From Bacteroidales bacterium (GTDB taxonomy: Bacteria > Bacteroidota > Bacteroidia > Bacteroidales > UBA932), in NCBI GenBank assembly GCA_017962375.1, contig JAGCVJ010000015.1, positions 186,001-250,000 on the forward strand: 64,000 bases of DNA, given 5' to 3'. The notes beneath the pieces were generated by a model. The model was not told where the DNA came from. It made no database searches and saw only the letters and a list, made by a program, of their open reading frames with translations. Position 1 is the first letter of the stretch. Each line of letters opens with the position of its first letter. The position numbers and the translations under genes are program-made. Below are positions 51,701-60,644 of the stretch, one piece after another.

Positions 51701-52228
51701 CTATTTCTTTTCTTTCTTTACAGGCCTTTTTTCAAAGTGGCCGGTATAGTTGATAAAGTCTCTGTACTGAGAGTCTACCTTTATGTATGCAATGCCGTTG
51801 TAGTAAACCTCGACGGTAACGTAGAAAATCTCGTAATTGTAACGGTTTTCAAAGCTGAATTCCAGGAGGGCGTCGCATTTTCTTCTAGGAGGATTCAGCG
51901 TGGTTTTAACATTGACCGGAACATTGTCCGCATCAACGGCAATGGCATCTTCATTAGGGAAGGAAAAGTCAGCCCTTCCGATGTAAGGAAGATAGCATTT
52001 GAGCAGTCCGTCCTTGATAGAAACAGTGTAGCCCTCCATACTTTCTTTCTGCGGGAAAGCCCTTGGCTGGATACGGTCTATCACGATGTAAACGTCTGTG
52101 TTCTGGATAGCGTCTTTAACAAGAGCCGCTGTCTCCTCTTTTTCCTGAGGAGTCTGGACGAATGCTCCGCAGCTTGCCAGAATAACAGCAAGGCAGGCTG
52201 AGGCCAAAATTAATCTGAAAGTTTTCAT
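51701..52228 (-). CDS. DUF4251-family lipoprotein
   Basis: 175 residues with a lipoprotein signal ending ASC (Cys20). The core 'EGYTVSIKDGLLKCYLPYIGRADFSFPNEDAIAVDADNVPVNVKT' matches the DUF4251 pattern (yLPY.Gra). The C-terminus is a Lys-rich tail. Family function is unknown; members are small envelope proteins of Bacteroidota. It directly follows a paralogue (2-bp gap) and precedes the hexosaminidase gene. Confidence 0.75.
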   Translation of the reverse strand: MKTFRLILASACLAVILASCGAFVQTPQEKEETAALVKDAIQNTDVYIVIDRIQPRAFPQKESMEGYTVSIKDGLLKCYLPYIGRADFSFPNEDAIAVDADNVPVNVKTTLNPPRRKCDALLEFSFENRYNYEIFYVTVEVYYNGIAYIKVDSQYRDFINYTGHFEKRPVKKEKK

Positions 52229-52230
52229 AA

Positions 52231-52827
52231 CTAGTCTGTAAGTGGGTTATTCTCGTCTGGGGCAGGCCTTTCAACCACCTCTCCCTCGTATGACATAGAC
52301 TCAAATCCAGGAACCTCAACCATAGCGTAAACCTTTCCGGAAGGGTAGATCTGGATGGTCATCGTGATCTGGATGGCCTGGGTGTCTTTGTCGGTGTCGT
52401 TGTTCCAGAAAATGCTTCTGAACAAGTAGCTTTTCTGCTTTTCGTTCCAGCCGCCGATAATGGTGGTTATCTGGTTGTTGGCAATAATGCTGATGTCTGT
52501 GTTGCTCAGGCTGTAGGCTTGTCTTGACTTAGAATCTGCCAGGCCCTCGAACGGCAGGTTGCAGGAGATGCGGTCACCGGTCAGGTCTATGAAGTTAATG
52601 GTGCCGGAGCCTATCGTCTGGTAGTTGAAGTTGAAATTGTTGTTCTTGTTGAAGCATCTGAAAATAGATACGTAGATATTCTTGTGGGAAGCTCCGTCGT
52701 TGACCATCTTGGCGATTCTTTCTTTTCTTTCCTTGCTGGTCTCCTTTTTCTTCTTCTGCGAATAGGCAGGCATGCAGACCATAATTGCTGCAGCGAGGCA
52801 CGCTGCTATTGTCAAAACCTTTTTCAT
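52231..52827 (-). CDS. DUF4251-like secreted protein, paralogue of the next gene
   Basis: 198 residues from ATG 52827, giving a signal peptide (MKKVLTIAACLAAAIMVCMPAYSQ) followed by a Lys-rich stretch. An upstream in-frame start lacks a signal. The core 'TGDRISCNLPFEGLADSKSRQAYSLSNTDISIIANNQ' aligns with the LPY/LPF-G core of its neighbour, so the two arose by duplication. The C-terminal half adds 'QITMTIQIYPSGKVYAMVEVPGFESMSYEGEV', also mirrored in the neighbour ('VTVEVYYNGIAYIKV'). The lead gene of a three-gene run ending in the hexosaminidase gene. Confidence 0.72.
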   Translation of the reverse strand: MKKVLTIAACLAAAIMVCMPAYSQKKKKETSKERKERIAKMVNDGASHKNIYVSIFRCFNKNNNFNFNYQTIGSGTINFIDLTGDRISCNLPFEGLADSKSRQAYSLSNTDISIIANNQITTIIGGWNEKQKSYLFRSIFWNNDTDKDTQAIQITMTIQIYPSGKVYAMVEVPGFESMSYEGEVVERPAPDENNPLTD

Positions 52828-52884
52828 GATATTGTATTTAGTATTTATTATCAGGTTTGTCAGCAAATATTTCACCAAACAAAA

Positions 52885-52892
52885 CAAATATA
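52885..52892 (-). promoter_or_regulatory. -7 promoter element (TATATTTG) of the DUF4251-hexosaminidase run
   Basis: TATATTTG on the minus strand matches TAnnTTTG and lies about 57 nt before ATG 52827, in the 148-bp divergent gap shared with sdhA. I find no clear TAnnTTTG for sdhA in the same gap. Confidence 0.45.
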
Positions 52893-52975
52893 ACTATTTA
52901 ATCTTTTGAAATGGCGGAAAAAATGGTTAAAATTGTAGATGATTTCAAAAATCGCAAATAATTAATCTTATACAA

Positions 52976-54925
52976 ATGTCAGATACAAAACTTATATCCA
53001 ATATTCCTGACGGCCCGCTGTCGGAAAAATGGAAAAAGCGCAAGGCAGAAATTAAGGTTGTGAGTCCTGCAAACAAGAGAAAGCTCGAAGTTATTGTTGT
53101 GGGAACCGGCCTTGCAGGAGCATCTGCCGCAGCCTCTCTCGGAGAGATGGGCTACAATGTAAAGATCTTCTGCATCAGCGATTCTCCTCGCAGAGCCCAC
53201 TCTATTGCAGCTCAGGGAGGTATCAATGCAGCAAAGAACTACCAGAACGACAACGACTCCATCTATCGTCTTTTTGTTGACACCGTAAAGGGCGGAGACT
53301 TCCGCAGCCGTGAGGCCAACGTTTACCGTCTTGCCGAAGTGAGCAACCTGATTATCGACCATTGCGTGGCTCAGGGAGTTCCTTTCGCAAGGGAGTATGG
53401 TGGACTGCTTGCCAACCGTTCATTCGGAGGAGCTCAGGTTAGCCGTACCTTCTACGCAAGAGGCCAGACCGGACAGCAGCTGCTGCTGGGTGCTTACGCA
53501 TCGTTGAACAAAGAGATCAAAAACGGCACGGTAAAGAGCTATCCAAGGCATGAGATGCTGGATCTGGTTCTGATCAACGGCCAGGCAAAGGGAATTATCG
53601 CCCGCAACATTGCAACCGGTGAAATCGAGAGATTCGGAGCTCATGCAGTTGTTATTGCAACAGGCGGTTACGGAAACGTTTACTTCCTTTCCACCAATGC
53701 CATGAACTCCAACGGAAGCGCCGCTTGGCAGTGCTACAAGAAGGGAGCCTTCTTCGGAAATCCTTGCTTCGCGCAGATTCACCCTACCTGCATTCCGGTT
53801 CACGGAACTCAGCAGTGCAAGCTTACCCTTATGAGTGAATCGCTGAGAAACGACGGAAGAATCTGGGTTCCTAAGAAGATGGAAGACGTAATGAAACTCC
53901 GCAAGGGAGAAATCAAGGCTTCCCAGATTCCTGAAGAGGACCGCGACTACTATCTAGAAAGAAGATATCCTGCATTCGGAAACCTTGTTCCTCGTGATAT
54001 CGCTTCACGTGCGGCAAAGGAAAGATGCGATGCCGGATATGGCGTGAACGAGACCGGAAAGGCAGTGTTCCTGGATTTCAAGACCGCAATTGAAAGGCTA
54101 GGCGAAGACAAGATCCGCGAACGTTATGGCAACCTCTTCCAGATGTATGAGGAAATCACAGATGTAGATGCCTACAAGGAGCCTATGATGATTTATCCGG
54201 CTATCCACTACACGATGGGAGGCCTCTGGGTTGACTATGACCTTCAGACTACCATCCCTGGACTGTTTGCAATCGGCGAGGCCAACTTCTCAGACCACGG
54301 CGGAAACCGCCTTGGAGCATCCGCTCTGATGCAGGGTTTGGCAGACGGATATTTCATCCTGCCTTACACCATTGGCGGCTATCTGGCAAAGAAGATCCAG
54401 GAACCTAAGACAGATGTCAACGCCCCTGAGTTTGACGAGGCCGAGAAGGCTGTCAAGGACCGCATTGCAAAACTGTTTGCAATCAAGGGAAAGAAATCTC
54501 CTGACGAAATCCACAAGGAACTTGGAAACATCATGTGGGAATATGTCGGAATGGGACGTACAGAAGAGGGCCTGAAGAAGGCTATCGTTGAAATCAAGCG
54601 CCTGAAGGAAGAGTTCTGGAAGAACGTTTATGTTTCCGGAGAAAACGGAGAGTTCAACCAGGAGCTCGAGAAGGCCATGAGGCTTGCAGACTTCTTCGAA
54701 ATCGGAGACCTTATGGCTCGTGACGCTCTCAACAGAAGGGAAAGCTGTGGCGGACACTTCAGAGAGGAGATGCAGACCGAAGAAGGCGAGGCAAAGCGTG
54801 ACGACGAAAACTTCATGTATGTTTCAGCCTGGGAATACAAGGGTGAGGACAAGGAGCCAGAACTCCACAAGGAACCTCTTGTATATGAAGGAATTAAAGT
54901 AGCAACCAGAAATTATAAAGACTAG
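52976..54925 (+). CDS. sdhA: Succinate dehydrogenase/fumarate reductase flavoprotein subunit
   Basis: 649 residues. FAD-binding [17 protein letters not shown] near 44-60; [14 protein letters not shown] holds the His that carries covalent FAD; catalytic blocks are '[31 protein letters not shown]' and '[49 protein letters not shown]'. In anaerobic Bacteroidales this enzyme mainly reduces fumarate to succinate, with menaquinol as donor, and drives energy conservation. The iron-sulfur subunit gene follows after 3 bp. The membrane cytochrome b gene (sdhC), usually immediately upstream in this phylum, is absent here; the upstream gene is on the other strand. Confidence 0.97.
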   Translation: MSDTKLISNIPDGPLSEKWKKRKAEIKVVSPANKRKLEVIVVGTGLAGASAAASLGEMGYNVKIFCISDSPRRAHSIAAQGGINAAKNYQNDNDSIYRLFVDTVKGGDFRSREANVYRLAEVSNLIIDHCVAQGVPFAREYGGLLANRSFGGAQVSRTFYARGQTGQQLLLGAYASLNKEIKNGTVKSYPRHEMLDLVLINGQAKGIIARNIATGEIERFGAHAVVIATGGYGNVYFLSTNAMNSNGSAAWQCYKKGAFFGNPCFAQIHPTCIPVHGTQQCKLTLMSESLRNDGRIWVPKKMEDVMKLRKGEIKASQIPEEDRDYYLERRYPAFGNLVPRDIASRAAKERCDAGYGVNETGKAVFLDFKTAIERLGEDKIRERYGNLFQMYEEITDVDAYKEPMMIYPAIHYTMGGLWVDYDLQTTIPGLFAIGEANFSDHGGNRLGASALMQGLADGYFILPYTIGGYLAKKIQEPKTDVNAPEFDEAEKAVKDRIAKLFAIKGKKSPDEIHKELGNIMWEYVGMGRTEEGLKKAIVEIKRLKEEFWKNVYVSGENGEFNQELEKAMRLADFFEIGDLMARDALNRRESCGGHFREEMQTEEGEAKRDDENFMYVSAWEYKGEDKEPELHKEPLVYEGIKVATRNYKD

Positions 54926-54928
54926 TCT

Positions 54929-55759
54929 ATGAAATTCACTATAAAAGTTTGGAGACAGAAAAATGCCAAGGCTAAAGGGCATTTCGAGACTTATAAGGTT
55001 GACAACATAAGTCCTGATTCTTCTTTCCTTGAGATGCTGGATATTCTCAACGACCAGCTGGTTCACCAGAACTCCGATCCTGTTGCTTTCAGCAAGGGTT
55101 GCGAGGGCGGCGAGGCTTGCTCCGGCGAGAAATACAAAGAGGCAAAAGCCGCAGGCAAGGCTCTTCCTATCAGCTTTGACCACGACTGCCGCGAGGGCAT
55201 CTGCGGAGCTTGCTCCCTGTACATCAACGGAAGGGCCCACGGTCCTGAGAACGAGGTAACAACCTGCCAGCTGTTCATGCGCAAGTTCAAGGATGGCAGC
55301 ACCATCACCATCGAACCTTGGAGAAGTGCAGCTTTCCCTGTAATCAAGGACCTTGTAGTAGACCGCAGCGCTCTTGACAAGATCATGCAGGCCGGCGGTT
55401 TCGTAGATGTAAGAACCGGCTCTGCCCAGGATGCAAACAACATCCTTATTCCAAAGGAAAAGGCAGACGAGAGTATGGACGCAGCCAGCTGCATTGGATG
55501 CGGTGCCTGCGTTGCAACCTGCAAGAACGGCTCTGCCATGCTGTTCATCGGCGCAAGGGTCAGCTCCCTGGCTCTCCTTCCTCAGGGAAAGGTAGAGAGC
55601 ACCAGAAGGGCCATCAACATGATCGCCAAGATGGACGAACTCGGATTCGGTAACTGCACCAACACCAGGGCTTGCGAAATGGAGTGCCCTAAGCACGTGA
55701 CCATCAGCCATATTGCAAGGCTCAACCGCGAGTTTCTGAAAGGCTATCTGAAGAAATAG
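54929..55759 (+). CDS. sdhB: Succinate dehydrogenase/fumarate reductase iron-sulfur subunit
   Basis: 276 residues. The 2Fe-2S ligands lie in '[16 protein letters not shown]' and the later Cys in '[10 protein letters not shown]'; the 4Fe-4S motif is [12 protein letters not shown] and the 3Fe-4S/4Fe-4S set ends [13 protein letters not shown]. It passes electrons between flavoprotein and quinone site. The N-terminal extra block '[31 protein letters not shown]' is typical of the Bacteroidota type. A strong terminator follows, so transcription of sdhAB ends here. Confidence 0.97.
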   Translation: MKFTIKVWRQKNAKAKGHFETYKVDNISPDSSFLEMLDILNDQLVHQNSDPVAFSKGCEGGEACSGEKYKEAKAAGKALPISFDHDCREGICGACSLYINGRAHGPENEVTTCQLFMRKFKDGSTITIEPWRSAAFPVIKDLVVDRSALDKIMQAGGFVDVRTGSAQDANNILIPKEKADESMDAASCIGCGACVATCKNGSAMLFIGARVSSLALLPQGKVESTRRAINMIAKMDELGFGNCTNTRACEMECPKHVTISHIARLNREFLKGYLKK

Positions 55760-55787
55760 CACTTAATGGGTCCGAAACACACAAACG

Positions 55788-55822
55788 AAAGGGGTTGATT
55801 ACAAAGTCAACCCCTTTCTTGT
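55788..55822 (+). terminator. Intrinsic terminator of sdhAB
   Basis: AAAGGGGTTGA (55788-55798) pairs exactly with TCAACCCCTTT (55807-55817) around an 8-nt loop, followed by CTTGTT. The 11-bp stem is perfect. On the minus strand the tail is weaker, but the hairpin could also serve the convergent lipoprotein gene ending at 55835. Confidence 0.85.
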
Positions 55823-55834
55823 TATTGTCATTTA

Positions 55835-56386
55835 TTACTTAACAAGATCTAGCCTTATGCTGATTTTGTCTTCAAGAAACTTGTTATTGAACATTACTCT
55901 CCTAGATGCTTTTTTCTTTTTTTCATCATAATGGTAGTAATAATGAATAACATCCTTGCTCCCATCTCCCCAGTTTATTATAATATCTTCATCTCGCTGT
56001 TCTATAGGATTTAGTGGTCCGATATATAAGTGATATTGATCTTTAGCAATCCCCCATCCAACATATTTTTGAACCCATTCGCTGCTTAACAATTGTAGTA
56101 AACAAGTAGAATTTTTCCATTCACTACTTCCATTTTTAAAATTATCTAAATTGTTTTGTAGGGTTTGGTCTACGGGATATACTTTCTTTCTATATAATAA
56201 TGTTGTTCCTTCAAGAATATTGTTCTCATATTCTGGATTTAGAAGATCATTGCCATTGGCATCACTTACAGAAAAAACCATAGTTATATCATTCAGAGTA
56301 CCATAGGCTTTTTCCTCTTCATGTTTGCTGCAGGATACAGCAATAGAAGCCAAAAGAATAACGAATAAAAAACGAACAGTTTTCAT
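55835..56386 (-). CDS. AT-rich orphan lipoprotein
   Basis: 183 residues with a lipoprotein signal ending VSC (Cys19). No domain recognised; a strand pattern 'NDITMVFSVSDANGNDLLNPEYENNILEGTTLLYRKKVYPVD' and 'IIINWGDGSKDVIHYYYHYDEKKKKASRRVMFNN' suggests a beta-sandwich like other Bacteroidota surface lipoproteins. The coding sequence is visibly richer in A and T than its neighbours and rich in Lys, Asn and Tyr codons, so it may be recently acquired or evolving fast. Isolated between the sdhAB terminator and hflX. Confidence 0.75.
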   Translation of the reverse strand: MKTVRFLFVILLASIAVSCSKHEEEKAYGTLNDITMVFSVSDANGNDLLNPEYENNILEGTTLLYRKKVYPVDQTLQNNLDNFKNGSSEWKNSTCLLQLLSSEWVQKYVGWGIAKDQYHLYIGPLNPIEQRDEDIIINWGDGSKDVIHYYYHYDEKKKKASRRVMFNNKFLEDKISIRLDLVK

Positions 56387-56432
56387 TGACTTGTTGTGTT
56401 AATTTGTTGTAAAAATATAAAAAAACAGCAAA

Positions 56433-57626
56433 TTACAATATTTCTATATCATCGAAATTCTGCCAGAGGAAGCCGGTGAATGGGTATCTTCCCCGGATGG
56501 TTTCCCCTACCATTTTGTAGAGGTCGTTTCGGAGTTTGTCTATGCCGATTTTCTCCTTGGCGGAGATGAAGATTGCAGGGGAATTTTCCTTTGCAACCCA
56601 GGATTCTTCAAGCTGACGGAGAGATATGTTTCCTGGGCGGTCTTCGCTGAGGTCAAACTCGCTTTTAGGGGTGAACTTGTATGCGTCTATTTTGTTGAAA
56701 ACCATAAAGACAGGCTTGTTGGCGGCACCTATTTCCTCAAGGGTTTTCTTAACCACTTTGATCTGGTCTTCAAAGTTTGGATGAGACACGTCAACAACAT
56801 GAAGAAGAAGGTCTGCTTCCCTTACTTCGTCCAGGGTGCTCTTGAAAGATTCCACAAGCTGGTGAGGAAGTTTTCTTATGAAGCCGACAGTATCGCTGAG
56901 GAGAAATGGAGTGTTGTCTATCACAACCTTTCTGACGGTGGTGTCCAGGGTGGCGAAAAGCTTGTTTTCGGCAAAGACCTGGCTCTTGGAGAGAAGGTTC
57001 ATGATGGTGCTCTTTCCCACGTTGGTATAGCCTACAAGAGAAACTCTTACCATACTTCCGCGATGGCTTCTCTGGGTTGCCATCTGGCGGTCTATCTTCT
57101 TGAGCTGGTCTTTGAGCTGGGAGATCTTGTCCATTACTATACGGCGGTCTGTCTCCAGCTGCTTTTCACCGGCTCCGCCTCTGGTTCCTCTACCTCCCCT
57201 CTGCCTTTCCAGGTGGCTCCACATGCCGGTAAGCCTCGGGAGGATGTACTGGTATCTTGCAAGTTGGACCTGAGTCTTGGCGTATGCCGTCTGGGCCCTC
57301 ATAGCGAAGATGTCCAGAATCAATGAGGTGCGGTCCAGAATGGAGCAGTTGAGCTCTTTTTCAAGATTTCTGACCTGAGCGCCGGAAAGCTCATCGTCGA
57401 ATACCGCAAGATGAATCTCGTTGTTTGCAATGTAGTCTTTTATCTCCTGCAGCTTGCCCTTGCCCACGTATGTGCTGGAATTAGGCTTGTCGATTCTCTG
57501 CAAAAACCTCTTGACGCCTTCAATAGAAGCCGTCATTGCCAGAAACTCCAGCTCGTCCAGGTATTCGTTGGCCTGGCGTTCCGTTATTTCCGGCGTTACC
57601 GCACTTATCAATATCGCTTTTTCCAT
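56433..57626 (-). CDS. hflX: GTPase HflX
   Basis: 397 residues from ATG 57626 (an in-frame start at 57683 would add 19 residues not matching the family). HflX-specific N-terminal domain ('STYVGKGKLQEIKDYIANNEIHLAVFDDELSGAQVRNLEKELNCSILDRTSLILDIFAMRAQTAYAKTQVQLARYQYILPRL') and the G domain with GYTNVGKST, 'DTTVRKV', 'LSDTVGFIRKLPHQLVESFKSTLDEV' and NKID. It binds 50S or stalled ribosomes and splits 70S particles, for example after heat stress. Confidence 0.96.
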   Translation of the reverse strand: MEKAILISAVTPEITERQANEYLDELEFLAMTASIEGVKRFLQRIDKPNSSTYVGKGKLQEIKDYIANNEIHLAVFDDELSGAQVRNLEKELNCSILDRTSLILDIFAMRAQTAYAKTQVQLARYQYILPRLTGMWSHLERQRGGRGTRGGAGEKQLETDRRIVMDKISQLKDQLKKIDRQMATQRSHRGSMVRVSLVGYTNVGKSTIMNLLSKSQVFAENKLFATLDTTVRKVVIDNTPFLLSDTVGFIRKLPHQLVESFKSTLDEVREADLLLHVVDVSHPNFEDQIKVVKKTLEEIGAANKPVFMVFNKIDAYKFTPKSEFDLSEDRPGNISLRQLEESWVAKENSPAIFISAKEKIGIDKLRNDLYKMVGETIRGRYPFTGFLWQNFDDIEIL

Positions 57627-57656
57627 AAACCGGGCGCAAGTTACTTCTTTTTCAAT

Positions 57657-57664
57657 TAAATTTG
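57657..57664 (+). promoter_or_regulatory. -7 promoter element (TAAATTTG) of the P1 peptidase gene
   Basis: TAAATTTG matches TAnnTTTG, with a leader of about 25 nt before ATG 57693, in the 66-bp divergent gap from hflX. Confidence 0.45.
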
Positions 57665-57692
57665 TTAACTGTAAACTTTTCAATCAGATGTT

Positions 57693-58853
57693 ATGTTGAA
57701 AAAATCGTTGTTTTTGATTTTAGCTTTAGCTGTTGTTATGGGAAGTGTTTCTGAATCTGCAGCGCAGAAAAAGAGAATGAGAGACTATGGTCTTTCATAC
57801 GGTGTTTTCAAGACCGGAAAATACAATGCAATCACAGACGTGAGCGGAGTAACCGTAGGCCAGGTTACGCTGAACAAAGGCAAAGACATGCGTACGGGAG
57901 TAACCGTCATACTGCCTCACCAGGGAAATATTTTCCGCAAGAAAGTGCCGGCAGCAATATATCTGGGAAACGGCTTCGGAAAGCTGGCCGGATACAGCCA
58001 GGTTAAGGAGCTGGGCAACATAGAAACCCCTATTGTGCTCACCAATACGTTGAATATTGCGGCAGGCCTTGACGCCTTGATTACTCATACCATCAACCAG
58101 CCGGGCAACGAGAACGTGAGAAGCGTGAACGGCATTGTGGGAGAAACCAATGACGGCGGCCTGAACAACATCAGGGCAAGATACGTGAAGCCGGAGCACG
58201 TGCTTCAGGCAATTGCCCAGGCAAAGGGCGGCCCTGTGGAAGAAGGCTGCGTTGGAGCCGGAACAGGCACCATCTGCTTCAGCTGGAAAGGCGGAATAGG
58301 CACCTCATCCAGGGTGCTTCCTAAAGACCTCGGAGGATATACCGTAGGAGTGCTGGTTCAGACAAATTACGGCGGAATACTGGAAATCTGCGGGGTGGAA
58401 GTTGGAAGGAAACTCAACGATTATTCTTTCCGCAAAAGCGTGGAAGCTGATGCCAAGAAAGAAGAGGCAAAGAAGGGCGACGGCTCCTGCATGATAGTGG
58501 TTGCCACGGACGCTCCGGTAGATGCAAGGCAGCTTGAGAGAATGGCAAAGAGGGCCTTCATGGCGCTGGCCAAGACCGGCAGCTTTGCCTCAAACGGCAG
58601 CGGAGACTATATCATAGCTTTCTCGGTTTGCCCGGAAAACCTGATAGAAGGCGAAGAAACCCATACTTTCAAAGTTCTGGACAATGACCAGATGTCCCCT
58701 ATGTTCGAGGCAACGATAGAAGCTACCTGCGAAGCTCTTTGGAACAGCCTCTTTGCAGCAGAAACCACCAAGGGCATAAACGGAAAGGTGGTGGAAGCCC
58801 TGCCAGTTGAAAAAGTGGTGAAGATGATTAAGAAAGAAAAGGGAATCAAGTAG
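57693..58853 (+). CDS. P1 (S58, DmpA-like) family aminopeptidase
   Basis: 386 residues with a signal peptide (cleavage near SAAQ, residue 24). Family marks: 'YNAITDVSGVTVGQVTLNKGKDMRTGVTVILPH', 'GLNNIRARYVKPEHVLQAIAQAKGGPVEEGCVGAGTGTICFSWKGGIGTSSRVL', and 'KGDGSCMIVVATDAPVDARQLERMAKRAFMALAKTG'. The DGS site in the last block corresponds to the Gly-Ser bond cleaved autocatalytically in DmpA, exposing Ser as N-terminal nucleophile. Such enzymes release N-terminal residues, in some cases D-amino acids or beta-amino acids. A terminator follows. Confidence 0.9.
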   Translation: MLKKSLFLILALAVVMGSVSESAAQKKRMRDYGLSYGVFKTGKYNAITDVSGVTVGQVTLNKGKDMRTGVTVILPHQGNIFRKKVPAAIYLGNGFGKLAGYSQVKELGNIETPIVLTNTLNIAAGLDALITHTINQPGNENVRSVNGIVGETNDGGLNNIRARYVKPEHVLQAIAQAKGGPVEEGCVGAGTGTICFSWKGGIGTSSRVLPKDLGGYTVGVLVQTNYGGILEICGVEVGRKLNDYSFRKSVEADAKKEEAKKGDGSCMIVVATDAPVDARQLERMAKRAFMALAKTGSFASNGSGDYIIAFSVCPENLIEGEETHTFKVLDNDQMSPMFEATIEATCEALWNSLFAAETTKGINGKVVEALPVEKVVKMIKKEKGIK

Positions 58854-58876
58854 CAGAAGTTTGATGCTGGGCATAA

Positions 58877-58904
58877 AAAACGCCGGCCATTTGGTCGGCG
58901 TTTT
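58877..58904. terminator. Bidirectional intrinsic terminator between the P1 peptidase gene and tonB
   Basis: AAAACGCCGGCC and GGTCGGCGTTTT form a 12-bp stem with one G-T pair around an ATTT loop, with T-runs on both strands. It can end the convergent transcripts of the peptidase gene (plus) and tonB (minus). Confidence 0.85.
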
Positions 58905-58920
58905 GTTTTGCATCTTCGGA

Positions 58921-59613
58921 TTAGTGCAGCTGGAAGATGATAGGGAAGGTATACTTAACCTTTGCAGGTTTTCCTCTCTGCTTTCCAGGGCTCCATTTAG
59001 GAGACTTCTTGATAACCCTGATAGCCTCGTTGTCCAATGATGAGTCAACGCCTCTGAGAACCTTCACGTCCTTTACGCTACCGTCCTTGTCAATGGTGAA
59101 CTGTACGGTAACACGGCCGGAAATACCGTTCTCCTTTGCAATTTCAGGGTACTCGATCTGGCTGTAAACCCACTTTGTGAATTCGTTAGCGTCTTTGCCC
59201 TGGAATGTAGGCTTTTCCTCAATGATGGCGAAAGGAATTTCTTCCTCAACCTCAACTTCCTCCTCTACAGGCTTTGCCTCAACGTAAGGCTTGATCTCGA
59301 TCTTCTGGTCAGAGTCATCGGTACTGATGAAGTCGGTCTCTACCTTTACGTCATTTTCAACGATCTGGAGTTCCTCGGTCATAACCGGCTCTTTGATCTG
59401 CTCTGGAGGTGGTGGAGGAGTCTCCTGGGTAATAGGAGCCTGCTCATCCTCTATTGCTACAGACGGACCTGTTACAAGGGTTGCGGTCTCCTTGTCGTGA
59501 GTTGTCCACTCGAAGAGGAACAGCACGAGTCCGAGAGCTGCAATCAGTCCAATCTCGCGGAACAAGGTTTTCTTGGTCTCGAGATTTGCTTTTGGGGATT
59601 TCTTGATTTCCAT
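58921..59613 (-). CDS. tonB: TonB energy-transducing protein
   Basis: 230 residues. One N-terminal transmembrane helix near 20-38 ('FREIGLIAALGLVLFLFEW'), a Pro/Glu-rich periplasmic linker (about 55-135, 'TPPPPPEQIKEPV', 'VEAKPVEEEVEVEEEIPFAIIEE'), and a C-terminal TonB domain (about 145-230, 'YPEIAKENGISGRVTVQFTIDKDGSVKDVKVLRGVDSSLDNEAIRVIKKSPKWSPGKQRGKPAKVKYTFPIIFQL'). It passes energy from ExbBD to outer-membrane SusC-like or siderophore receptors. ExbBD genes are not in the window. Confidence 0.95.
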   Translation of the reverse strand: MEIKKSPKANLETKKTLFREIGLIAALGLVLFLFEWTTHDKETATLVTGPSVAIEDEQAPITQETPPPPPEQIKEPVMTEELQIVENDVKVETDFISTDDSDQKIEIKPYVEAKPVEEEVEVEEEIPFAIIEEKPTFQGKDANEFTKWVYSQIEYPEIAKENGISGRVTVQFTIDKDGSVKDVKVLRGVDSSLDNEAIRVIKKSPKWSPGKQRGKPAKVKYTFPIIFQLH

Positions 59614-59626
59614 ATTGCTTGTTTTG

Positions 59627-60568
59627 TTAGATTATATTCTGTTCTTTGAGCACGTTTGCAGTGTTTCTTGTAGCGTCTGCGCTGGCCTTGAAGAGAGCCT
59701 TTTCCTCATCGTTGAGTTCAAGCTCAACAATCTTCTCCCATCCGCCTTTTCCTACGATTGCAGGAACGCCGATGCAGAGGTCATTCTCTCCGTATTCGCC
59801 TTCCAGATAGCAGCAGCAAGGGATCATCTTTCTCTCGTTCATCACGATGGATTTTGCCATAGTAGCTGCGCTCATTCCAGGAGCGTACCATGCGCTGGTT
59901 CCAAGAAGCTTGGTAAGGGTTGCTCCGCCAACCATTGTGTCTGCCACAACCTTGTCGCAAACTTCCTTGCTCAGAAGCTTTGTAACAGGAATTCCCTTGT
60001 AGGTTGCAAAGCGGATCAGAGGAATCATTGTCTTGTCTCCGTGGCCTCCGATTACCATGCACTCGATGTCGCTTACAGGAACGTCCAGAGCCTGTGCCAG
60101 ATAGTAGGTGAAGCGGCTTGAGTCGAGCTGTCCGCCCATTCCCACAACCTGATGCTTAGGAAGGTTGTTCTTCTTCAGGGTGAGGTAAGTAATAGGGTCC
60201 ATAGGGTTGGCGATAACCATGATCACAGCCTTAGGGGAGAACTTGAGAACGTTTTCGGTAACGCTGGAAACAATCTTGGAGTTAACTCCGATAAGCTCCT
60301 CTCTGGTCATACCCGGCTTTCTAGGAACGCCTGAGGTAATGATTACAACGTCTGAATCAGCGGTTTTGGAGTAGTCGTTGGTTACTCCCGTTATCTTTGT
60401 GTTTGTTCCGTACTGCTTAGCAGCCTGCATCATATCCATAGCCTTTCCCTCGGAGATTCCTTCCTTGATATCCAGAAGAACAATCTCTGAGCAGAAATTC
60501 AGGTGAAGCATCGCTTCTACGCAAGAGGCACCTACATTACCGGCGCCAATGACAGATACTTTAGCCAT
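59627..60568 (-). CDS. mdh: Malate dehydrogenase
   Basis: 313 residues. NAD-binding GAGNVGASCVEAML near 8-21, 'VVIITSGVPRKPGMTREELIGVNSKI', 'VMVIANPMDPITYLTLKK', the catalytic His in 'IGGHGDKTMIPLIRF', and 'GVPAIVGKGGWEKIVELELNDEEKALFKAS'. It reduces oxaloacetate to malate, which fumarase and the SdhAB fumarate reductase take to succinate: the reductive branch used by succinate-producing Bacteroidales. The tonB gene follows 13 bp downstream. Its -7 element is interlocked with that of ybeY. Confidence 0.96.
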   Translation of the reverse strand: MAKVSVIGAGNVGASCVEAMLHLNFCSEIVLLDIKEGISEGKAMDMMQAAKQYGTNTKITGVTNDYSKTADSDVVIITSGVPRKPGMTREELIGVNSKIVSSVTENVLKFSPKAVIMVIANPMDPITYLTLKKNNLPKHQVVGMGGQLDSSRFTYYLAQALDVPVSDIECMVIGGHGDKTMIPLIRFATYKGIPVTKLLSKEVCDKVVADTMVGGATLTKLLGTSAWYAPGMSAATMAKSIVMNERKMIPCCCYLEGEYGENDLCIGVPAIVGKGGWEKIVELELNDEEKALFKASADATRNTANVLKEQNII

Positions 60569-60586
60569 AAACTCTTTTTTTTTAGA

Positions 60587-60607
60587 TAAATTTGTGGCAC
60601 AAAGTTA
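60587..60607. promoter_or_regulatory. Interlocked -7 elements of mdh and ybeY
   Basis: TAAATTTG at 60587-60594 (plus strand, for ybeY) and TAACTTTG on the minus strand at 60607-60600 (for mdh) lie 5 bp apart, facing each other. Each transcript would begin inside or next to the other's element, so the two promoters probably exclude one another. Both fit TAnnTTTG exactly. Confidence 0.5.
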
Positions 60608-60644
60608 AAAAATAAGTCAACCAGTCATTATCAATAAAATATCA

